Origin: Mangifera indica
Taxonomy: Eukaryota; Streptophyta; Magnoliopsida; Sapindales; Anacardiaceae
DNA: 64,000 nucleotides
Assembly (NCBI RefSeq): GCF_011075055.1
Contig: NC_058147.1
Location: 5,332,001-5,396,000 of the forward strand
Direction: 5' to 3'
The stretch's first letter is position 1; each line of letters starts with the position of its first letter. The notes below the pieces were generated by a model, which was not told the origin of the DNA, did not search any database, and saw only the letters and a program-made list of their open reading frames with translations. Shown piece after piece: positions 39,701-48,312 of the stretch. Made by a program: the position numbers and the translations under genes.

Positions 39701-41094
39701 TTGTAGGTTTACTCAACTTTTTTTTGCATTTTCAGTCTTTTGTTTTAAAAGCTGGAGAGTTTTCTGATCATCTGTTCATATTTTCAATGAGATTTTTTTG
39801 CAGATATTGATTTGTGTATAAAGAAATGAGCTCAGAGGATGCCACTTTCTTACTTATTGAAACTAGAGCTTGAACATGTATTCCCTAGCATGGCTTACCT
39901 TGTTCTCAGTCTGTTGAATAGGGTTGATATTGAACAGCCAAATACTGTGTGTTTCTTTCACTGTTTCTTCTTGTTTCTCAAGCCTATGTGAAAACGCCTT
40001 TGCCCAGAACTTATCCAAGGTCTTTTTTACCATCTTCAGAATGATTAATCTGTTGGGCCCTCTATCCTAGGGTACATCAAAACTTTACAACAGTGTCATG
40101 GGTGATAAATTCATATTACCCTTTTTTCTCAGAGAATAGTACTTATTCATGTATTGTGGTGCTTTTGGGCATGACACTATCTTTTGACTTTCAGGTCATG
40201 TAAACAAGTTCAACAACTAAACAAATCTGTGTGGAATATGAATTCTGCTATTTCATCGACCACTTTACTGGAGAGTGCACATATGTTGCCCATACTACTG
40301 GTATAATTTTGGTTTTTAACTGATTTAAAAATTTTAGCTAATGTATTTAACTGCTTTGTTAGGTAAGAATAGGACCCTTTTGTGTGATAACCCAAAACCA
40401 CCTTTTTTTTCTCCTTTTGTGTTTCCGTCTTCTGTTTTTTTTTTTTTTTTTTGGGGGGGGGGGGGGGTGGGGGAGGAGGGAAGAATGTTAAAAGTTCATA
40501 TAGTAACTAGATTATAAATTTTGAAAGGAATCAACATTAGCATGCTTGTTGAATCTCTATTATATAGTATATACAGCCTAAATTGCTACTGGTGATGATT
40601 TCTGTAAATTGCTTTGTAATGTCTTTTCACCTGCCCATATATGCATACCTATAATAGAATCTATAAAGACAGATAGTGGAGAGAGAAGTGTTTCCATTCG
40701 ATGAAAGTAGTCACATGGCTTAACCAGTGATTTTCATGCTGTCTTTGTTTCACCAATCTTTTGTATAACTAGGATGGGTAACATTTAGGATAACAGGATT
40801 CTCTTTTTATGTGTGGATAATATGGCATTAGGTTTCAAATGAATTTCATTCTTGGAAGACTTAATGATTTTTGTGTGCTTGTGTTGCATTGCAGGAAAAC
40901 TTAGTGATAATAATCTCCCAAGTTCGGTGGCCAGTTATCTTTATGCAACTGAAATATCTGATGTTGGGAAAAATGAAAGTATTATTGAAGGATGGGATAT
41001 TGTCGAGCATCCAACTTTTCCTCCTCCACCTTCACAAACTGAGGATGTTGAGCATTGGACTCGAGCCATGTTTATTGATGCCACAAAGAAATGA
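36741..41094 (+). CDS. ATG14: ATG14-like subunit of the autophagy PI3K complex
   Basis: Twelve exons: 36741-36820, 36914-37001, 37090-37189, 37271-37344, 37426-37497, 37705-37782, 37916-38040, 38413-38485, 38916-38977, 39058-39432, 40195-40300 and 40895-41094, about 477 residues. The N-terminus has two CxxC pairs (CAICENSNRASICAVC, residues 8-23), the cysteine repeat of Atg14/Barkor proteins. A coiled coil follows (about 45-120, with LREKLRLSKEQLAQGES). The end GWDIVEHPTFPPPPSQTEDV and TRAMFIDATKK matches plant ATG14a/b as I remember them. ATG14 targets the VPS34-VPS15-ATG6 complex to sites of autophagosome formation. Odd: exon 11 ends in phase 0, but the conserved frame of exon 12 requires one extra base (see findings). 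The intron between them carries T18-G15. Confidence 0.78.
40435..40480 (+). repeat. Homopolymer tract T18-G15 and following G-rich run
   Basis: Eighteen T, fifteen G, then TGGGGGAGGAGGG, inside the last ATG14 intron on the coding strand. It is quadruplex-capable, and a likely site of sequencing and assembly slippage. Confidence 0.9.
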
Positions 41095-41670
41095 TCCGCC
41101 CCACCAATCTCCTACATTTTGTAAGTAATCACCTATCATCTTTTCCTTTTTCGATAAGTTGGAGGAAAGAGTTGACTATCATTTGCTGTTTTTAATTGGA
41201 TAATGTTTTAATCAACCTTGATTTATTTCAAATATGTGCACGAAAATAAGTCTCTTTGGTTTCTGCGACCTTTCAGTTTCTCGTGGTTGGTATATACATG
41301 CACGCTTGTGCAGGTAAAATTAGATGGCTGTATAGCATTAATATGGAGTTGCAACCTCTAACAATGTGCGTCTGGTAAAAGTCTGACTAGGTTTATTGCC
41401 TCAAGGCTCAAAGCTTTGTAGCTTTGAACTGGATTATGGGATTAACCGTTAGTATGAGGAATGCCCATCATTTGTTGTCTTCTCAAAGCAAGCTGATGGA
41501 TGTTGTCATACCCATGAAAATAGTGGGTGTTCATAGTAGTTTTGTTGATTCTACCAGATGTTCTGTACATGTCAACATAAGCTTCCACTGATTTGTTAAT
41601 TATCCAATTCTTTTATTCATTTTTTCAGGTCTCTGTATCCTTTGACTGATGAGACTCATTTGTGTTTTAG

Positions 41671-41751
41671 GTCACTAGGCTGGCAGAGGAAGCACTTACT
41701 AGAGCGGAGGCTATTTGGAACCTTGGAGAGTTAACTTATGGCTTCATGTAA
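41671..41751 (+). other. Protein-like fragment after a good splice acceptor (3' of ATG14)
   Basis: After TTTGTGTTTTAG, 27 codons stay open and read like a helix (LAEEALTRAEAIWNLGEL), ending at TAA. It could be a 3' UTR exon of ATG14 (donor-like TTTTGTAAGTAAT near 41119), an alternative last exon, or a remnant of another gene. Confidence 0.3.
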
Positions 41752-43033
41752 TAGATATGATCAATAGGTATGTGTGAATATATTGATAAAAGAATTTCTT
41801 TTTATATATGACACAAATTCCATTTTCCCTTAGGATATTTCAATAGATAAATTGAAAAAGAAATGCATGTTAATTGATAATTATTATAAAGTTAATAAGA
41901 TATATTTATAAATGTGTAGTTTTGTTGATTTTCTTATATCTCGATTTTCTAGCTTCGATAATACCCACAAGAGAATTGAATACTCTATAATTGTATTAGT
42001 ACCCTCAAGTTTTTTTTTTTTAGATAAGTAACTAATTAGAAGGTTTTACAAACGTGATAACGCTTAGAACCCTAAATTTTTTTTTGGAAGTTTTAATACT
42101 CTATCAGTTTTATTAACCTTTCTTTTTAAGCCTCACTTCTGTTTTCTTGGACAAAGAAAGGATAATTGATTGAAAGTAGATGTATGTGTTATAAATGATT
42201 CTCTAATTAGAAATACTTTTCAAAAGGATTGATTAACAATTTTCCATCCAAGTTTAGTCTTAAAACACTTTATTACCCACAAAAACATTCCTTAAGAAAT
42301 TATTCTTATCAGCAGAACCTTTGTCTTTCAATGTTGCCAACATATGCCTATCATTCTCTCTTTCTTTCTCTTCTCTCCTTTGCATCTCTTTTAATCAAAT
42401 TGACAATCTGTTTCTTTGAAATCTGTTTCTCAACCTCCGCCGCTTGGCTTCTTATCTCAAAGATCTTCTTAACACTTTTGCTATCGAGGAAATCTCTTAA
42501 CAATTTTTATATCATTGCCATCAATCCAAATCTATCCATACGCTACTTTGAATTGACAAAGTGGACTAGCACTTATCTAACAATTGATGATTAGTGAGGA
42601 TGAGAGGGCAAGTTCCAGTAGCTTTTACAAGACAAAACATCTGTTATCTAATTGAAAAATAGAGAAACGAATTTTTTTTTTTCTTTTGAAATAATTCCTA
42701 ATTCTGTATTTCTATTTTTGTTGTGTTTCTTAGGGTTTACATCGGGCTCAACCTTTGATTGCGAATCTTGGTTTTTTTTTTCCTTTGTAGGGATTGTGGT
42801 TAGAGAGGATGAAGGAAACGGTAAACGTTTTCCTCGGTAACATCATTAAATAAGCTTGTGAAGATGGAAGGGGGAAGCAAGAAAGGTGTTGTCTTCAACA
42901 CCTCTTCTCTTTCCCGCAACCACTCTGTCCCGTCACTCCCTTCTCCCACTCTCCTCCTCCCTTTGTCTTCATTCACAATAGTCGTTTGACCCCACCAAAA
43001 CTGATTGTGTCTTCATTGATTTCTCCTTCTATC
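41752..43033. other. Intergenic, no gene recognised
   Basis: The open frame at 42229-42594 is hydrophobic and low complexity, with no known motif. From about 42965 a segment begins that is duplicated at 44505 (see the duplication entry). Confidence 0.45.
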
Positions 43034-43041
43034 CTACCTTT

Positions 43042-43660
43042 TAGAGATGGCAATTTGGATCCGATTTTAGGGGTTCCGACCCTAACGGGGAGGGGATTTT
43101 CCGATAAAAACGAGGAAAGAGACGGGGATGGGGATGAAAAAAATCCTCGTAGTCGGGGACGGGGATACATATTTCCCAGCCCCGCCCCTCCCCTCCCCCC
43201 CCGCCCCTCCCTTCCCGGCCCGGCCCGGCCCATCCCCTCCCCACCCCTCCCCACCCCACCCCACCCCACCTTCCACCCCTTAAATCTAATATATTAATAT
43301 AATAATTTCTAAACTATTAAGTTCTAGAAATTTTTATATTATGATTTATTTTATTTATTGAAATACATAAAACAATTAAAATTTATATTTATGGGTATTG
43401 GGAGGGGATTTTTCCCTGCGGGGACGGGGCGGGGATGGGGAGGGGATTTTTCCCCACGGGGACGGGGCGGGGATGGGGAGGGGATTTTTCCCCGTGGGGA
43501 CGGGGAGGGGATGGAGAGAGGATTTTCCTTCGCGGGGAGGGGACGGGGATTATTTTTATCCCCGTAACGGGGACGGGGCATGGACGGGGATTGATATCCC
43601 CTACGGGGACGGGGACGGGGATTGATATCCCCTCCCCGCCCCTCCCCATTGCCATCCCTA
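43042..43660. mobile_element. hAT-type GC-rich element with perfect 8-bp target duplication
   Basis: 619 bp. The left end is TAGAGATGGCAATTTGGATC; the right end, reverse complemented, is TAGGGATGGCAATGGGGAGG. It is flanked by CTACCTTT on both sides (43034-43041 and 43661-43668). The interior has CCCGCCCCTCCC-type arms on the left and GGGGACGGGGCGGGGATGG-type arms on the right. The right half is a tandem array of a unit of about 53 bp with GGGGATTTTTCCC cores. It can fold back and its GC content stands far above its surroundings. It has no transposase, so it is non-autonomous. Confidence 0.9.
43400..43640 (+). repeat. Tandem GC-rich repeats inside the hAT element
   Basis: About four units built from GGGGATTTTTCCCC followed by G(C/T)GGGGACGGGG(A/C)GGGGAT. 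The unit is about 53 bp at first and shorter toward the right. G-quadruplex capable on the plus strand. Confidence 0.8.
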
Positions 43661-44150
43661 CTACCTTTATCATCTCTAAACATGACTATTCTACCTCCAT
43701 CACTGTTTAGTGTCATCTTGGCCATCATTTAATTGATGACTATGAACAATTTTTTTTTCAAATATAGGAAATAATAAAACGATATTTTTCTGTTTTTCCT
43801 TATAGATTTTTCATTAATAAAGTTAAATTTTGGATATTAAGTATTATTTATATATTCATTGTATGAAAAATTGTTTTTGGCCAAGTGTGGAAAAATATTA
43901 TTCACCCTTTCAAAAATAAACTGTAACTTGCTTTGATATAATAAAAGTGTTTTTGGCAAAATCATGAACGCCGATGCGAAGACAAGCTGAGCATCTCTAC
44001 TTCCTGCAACAAGACCATAGAATAAAAATTTTCCTTTGTGTTAAAAATGTTGAATGGCATTGCTCAAGCTCTAAGTGGAAATACAATTGCACTTAAAATC
44101 TAGGGAAATTGTTGTAAGTAATTGTACCTACCTTTAGCTTTCTGAGCCAA

Positions 44151-44510
44151 CTATTTGCCTCCCTCAAATTTGAAACACTTCAAGCTCCAATTGACTGGTA
44201 TAAGCCTGTTTTCTTGCTCTCGACTGGCGGCTGCCTCACAGTTCTCCATCATTCTCTTCTGTCTCCTCTCACTAATCTTCTCCATCATCTCATCCAAATT
44301 GCCTCGCTTCTTCTCGCCTGCCATTTTTGAATCAGAAGGTTTAGTAGCAACTGGCATTGTCATACTCACAGCCATTGGATGATGATTCTCTGTGTAAGCT
44401 GTATCCACAACTGAAGGATTTTCGTACCCTTATTCAGAAATATTAAAGTCTGCAACCATCGCACTCATTTGTAGCTGTTGATGCTGATGCATTTGGAAAT
44501 AATCGTGTCT
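44151..44510 (-). pseudogene. Remnant of an ABI5/AREB-type (group A) bZIP gene
   Basis: The minus strand reads KKRGNLDEMMEKISERRQKR followed by MMENCEAAASREQENR. In ABI5/DPBF/AREB proteins the equivalent is RGNxDEVxEKxVERRQKRMIKNRESAARSRARKQ. The basic region has lost a residue and several contact Arg/Lys, and no leucine zipper follows. Upstream, beyond a stop near 44430, is a Q/M-rich stretch (FQMHQHQQLQM) like the ABI5-type linker. It is a decayed exon fragment next to the duplicated 145-bp block; whether that block belongs to the same old gene is unknown. Confidence 0.65.
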
Positions 44511-45205
44511 TCATTCACAATAGTCGTTTGACACCACCATAACTGATTGTGTCTTCATGGATTTCTCCTTTTACCCTACCTTTATCATCTCTGAGCATGA
44601 CTATTCTACCTCCATCACTGTTTAGTGTCATCTTGGCTATCATTTATGTGATACAGTAGTTATTGCTGAGATAGGGGACGTAATAAACTCGTTTTGAAGA
44701 GTTGGGCTCTGGAACGGAAGCCCAAACCATAGTTGATTTGTTAAAAAACCGTAGACCTCGGCCATTATTTTGAAACGTTCCGACCATTTCTTGAAAAGGG
44801 TTAAGTTTATTTCATATCTGCTTCATGTACTAGATTGACGGCCCTGATTCTTGGAGACACTGACATTTCACTTTTTGCTGTTGTGCCCATTTATGATGTG
44901 TTTCAGGTGAATTTCACATTCAAAGTAGAATAATAAATCTCTTTAATTAATGCATAATTAAAAATTAATTCATTCTTTTTGGGTTGTTTGGCACGTGAGA
45001 ATATTCCAATAGCTTGATTTGGTGGTTGTTGTTGTAGGGAAATGGAATCCCCCTCTATTTATGTGGCAAGCAATTGGGCATCCAAAGTGTTTTGCCCACT
45101 ATCATTTAAAAAATTTAAACTACTTTTCTAATAATTGAGGAAAAAAGGCAATTCCTATGGCACACTCTCCTGCCCTCTCAACCCACCAATTTTAGCACAG
45201 AATCA

Positions 45206-45523
45206 GGTCACAAGACTTATTCTTGCCCAAGGTTAGGTTTATTTTCAAACTTTTATTCGTAACATTTTAAAAATTTAAATATTATTTTTTTATTAAAATT
45301 TTTGATTAAAATTAAAGATAAAATTATTATTTAATAAAAAATTTTAAAACTAAAAATTTATCTTATTTTATCTTCTTAGTTTAAAATTTTTTAATTTTTT
45401 AATTTTTAATTAAATAAAAATTTTATTTTTTTAACTCTAATAAAAAATATCTAAGTTTTTTAAATTTTATAGATGAAAGTTTGAAAATAAACCAAACCTT
45501 AGGTGGAAATAAGTCTCTTGGCC
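45206..45523. mobile_element. GGCCAAA-family MITE, copy E
   Basis: The left end is GGTCACAAGACTTATTCTTG; the right end, reverse complemented, is GGCCAAGAGACTTATTTCCA, continuing with CCTAAGGTTTGGTTTATTTT against CCAAGGTTAGGTTTATTTTC. The arms pair well over more than 120 bp. The target duplication is not clear. Confidence 0.7.
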
Positions 45524-46969
45524 CATGGAATTATATATTACAGAGGACCATGTGCACCACCAATTTTCTTATAACTGTATTTACAAATAAAAAAATACAA
45601 CCGTATAATTCTATCACTAGATCATCTACTGATTTGAATTTTATAGAAAAGATCATATGAAGGATTAATGGGTTTATAATAATTTTACAAATTAAAGATT
45701 ACAACATTCTGGATTTTAAATTTTCAAGTAATTGCCTGCCACTTGCTGCATATCCTTTATTCTTTCACATGACATAAATATATATAATAATATAAAGAAG
45801 AAGAAAAGTAAAAGTGGTAACTGGTAAGTGGGCACTTTAAAGACGTGTTAAGTAATATTATGTTTCAGATTTAATAAGGTTCCACAGTTTTAATAAAAAA
45901 ATAAAGCCTCCGAAGGGTTGTTCGTGTTTCAATAAAAAGATATAAATTTAAATTCTTCTAACGATATATTATTATTAAATTTTTAATTTATTTGATATGA
46001 TTATAAATAATTAGATAAGAAACGTTCTAACTTTGATGAAATTTTTCATCACGAAAGAAGAAAATTTCATAACAAAAACAAAAGAGAATCAAATGGCCTC
46101 GCCTACTTGAGCCAACCCCATCCCTTTTTATTGTTATAATTAATCATATTGTGAGCAAATTTTTTATGCTTTCTGGGCTGGGCGAATTCATTTTCGCTTT
46201 CGCCTTGTTTGGCTCAGATTCTGCATGCCCCATTCTCATTTCACCACCTCAAAACACACTATGAAAGACCTTCTTCACCTATCATTTCTTCAGTTTTGAT
46301 TTGATTTGATTTTGCCACTGGGACACGATTTAAAGTTAAAAAGAAAAATAAAAAATATCCCATATCATGTTTGTCTTTTTTTTTTTTTCCCCTTTTTACA
46401 TTTTTGTTCATTTTGAGAGGGAATAAATAAAATAAAAAATCAAATTCACTTTAATTTGCCGATTCCATATATGGGATATTAATGTTTTAAGTACATAATT
46501 AACTCAAATTGTTCTAAAACAAGGTACACTTTAAACTCATTTTATTGGTTGAATGATGATTAAAATATAATTAATTAAGATAATGACACCAACCAGCACC
46601 TACATCTTCTCAGTGGGAGACCATAGACACTGTGAAAGCTCACAAAGTGAACAACCAATTAATGCTGTGCTGCACTCATGCCCCACTTTCATATTTTAAA
46701 CCTTTTCTTTTCTTCTCTTTTTCTTTTTAATCTTAACTTTCTTTACATTCATTATGGGTTATGACACACCATTTCCTCCATATTAATTACTATTTCTTCG
46801 TTTAGGTAATAGTATACATATTTATTTTAATTATATAAATAAATATATATTTATATATATTTTAATTTGATATTATCAACTCATATAATAATATATATAA
46901 AATATATATTTAAAATAAATATATATAATTTGATTATTCTTAGTTATTACATACAAGTCATGATTACAA

Positions 46970-47299
46970 GGCCAAAAAACTTATTTTAATTCAAGGTTCG
47001 GGTATTCACATTCTCATTTATAATATTTTAAAAACTCAAATATCATAAAAGAATGAATGAAACTTTAAGAGAAAAAAATAATTTTTTTAAATTTTTAAGT
47101 GAAAAAAATTATTAATTTTTTTAAATAAAAAAGCAAAAATAAAATATAATTTTTATTTTAATATTATTAGTTAAATAATATATTTTTACTTATAGTTAAT
47201 AATAAGTTTTAATATAAATTGGAGGATGGGTGAATATTTTGGTTTTTAACCCCATAAGTGAGAGCTTAAGAATACACAAAACCTTGGTGGGAATAAGTC
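46970..47299. mobile_element. GGCCAAA-family MITE, copy F, with perfect 9-bp duplication
   Basis: The left end is GGCCAAAAAACTTATTTTAA. The right end keeps GGTGGGAATAAGTC but has lost its last bases. TGATTACAA (46961-46969 and 47300-47308) flanks it exactly. An interior AAATTTTTAAGTG/AAAAAAATTATTAATTT region pairs across the arms. Confidence 0.8.
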
Positions 47300-47723
47300 T
47301 GATTACAATTCCAAACCCATTTTCAATATGTAAACAAATTCGGATGATATATTATTCTCTGGTTATTCCAGAATTATATGATCAGAAGTAAGGTGGATCA
47401 TTTTGAATACTTATGCATATATATAGAAAAGTGCAAAAGGATTATAAAAATCTGAGTATAATGGAGATTTAACTGAGACGATGAGTCTCCTTTTGCCCAC
47501 AGGATTTGCACCTTTCCTTTCCTGGCTTTTCTAGTAAAGGCTCTTCATAATTGCTGGTCGCTTTCCTTCCCCTTTAGTTCTCGGCAAGAGCAATGCTATA
47601 TATGTGTGTGTGCGCATAATTTTATTGTTCCGGCAATGGCGCTTCCGTTTTCACAAATAAAGTTCTCACTCTGGGGCCAACATTTTGTCAAAAGTTTCTT
47701 TCCTGAATCCCTTCGTCAATTTG

Positions 47724-48134
47724 TGACGTTAGTGTTTTCATGGAAGTCAAAGATATGGATGAATGAAGGCCAAGCGTCCGCCAATGCAGGAGACATATCA
47801 CACGCGCCCATTTTCTGACAACATGCTTACGTTTACTTCCAACTCAGACAATTGAATGTACTTGTTTTTATAAAAATGCTTTAGCACGCAATTGGCCCAC
47901 TGCCCATCTTCACCAGCCCTGCAACCGAGGCATCCACTAATGAAATGCTTCCACGTATGACGTGCGAGATTCTCAAGCTAAACCCAGACGAAATTTCCCG
48001 GGAAATGACGTAAGGTGGGTGTAGGTTAAGGTTGTGGGGAGTGCATAGGTTAAAGTGGAGCCGGAGATGGAGATGGATTTGGATGCGCATAATTTCAAAG
48101 TTGTGTTTCTTCTTTTAAGTGGGAACACTGACGT
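47724..48134 (+). promoter_or_regulatory. Four TGACGT boxes upstream of the TGA-factor gene
   Basis: TGACGT occurs at 47724-47729, 47958-47963, 48006-48011 and 48129-48134, all on the plus strand. TGACG is the core bound by TGA bZIP factors (as-1 element half-site), so self-regulation or cross-regulation is suggested. Spacing is not the 12 bp of a classic as-1 pair. Confidence 0.5.
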
Positions 48135-48235
48135 TAACGTTTGACTGTAGCGTTCAATATGAAAGACAAGTTAATTTAATTTAATATTTTATTTTATAAT
48201 TGTATTATATTATTTTGATGGTGTTGCTTCGGTTT

Positions 48236-48244
48236 TATAAAAAG
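48236..48244 (+). promoter_or_regulatory. TATA box of the TGA-factor gene
   Basis: TATAAAAAG lies about 70 bp before the leader exon's ATG-GT donor (48313-48317), a normal position for a start site near 48270. Confidence 0.6.
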
Positions 48245-48312
48245 GGTTTCAAGTGTGAAAAGTTGGGTTTCTTGAAGAACTGAATAGAGATTGAGATTTG
48301 GAAGAGGGTTTG

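Larger units (their letters stand above)
42965..44650. repeat. Local duplication of about 145 bp, one copy split by a hAT element
   Basis: 42965-43041 joined to 43661-43730 aligns with 44505-44650. Both copies start GTCTTCATTCACAATAGTCG and end at TCATCTTGG(C/T)(C/T)ATCATTTA. On the minus strand each copy stays open for about 42 codons with mostly conservative differences (for example IVMFRDD against IVMLRDD, then EDTISFGG against EDTISYGG). The second copy lacks the inserted element and is therefore an empty-site reference. Confidence 0.85.
44651..48230. other. Long gene-poor AT-rich interval
   Basis: No coding gene recognised over 3.5 kb. It holds two GGCCAAA-family MITEs (45206-45523 and 46970-47299) and AT-rich spacers. 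The last 500 bp form the TGA-factor promoter. The frames at 47606-47818 and 47881-48090 have no recognisable features. Confidence 0.55.

Noticed and set aside
42229..42594. 121-codon hydrophobic frame downstream of ATG14
   Set aside because: Its T-rich DNA automatically gives Phe/Leu/Ile-rich peptide; no membrane-protein family pattern.
42973..43728. Several long Gly/Arg- and Pro-rich open frames on both strands
   Set aside because: They are artefacts of the GC-rich tandem repeats of the hAT element; no frame is favoured and none has a domain.
43868..43975. TTTTGGCCAAGTGTGG...GTGTTTTTGGCAAA as a tiny MITE
   Set aside because: The similarity is short, mostly T/A-rich, with no duplicated flank.
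47881..48090. 69-codon minus-strand frame upstream of the TGA gene
   Set aside because: It lies in the promoter, has a His/Leu-rich low-information N-terminus and no conserved motif.
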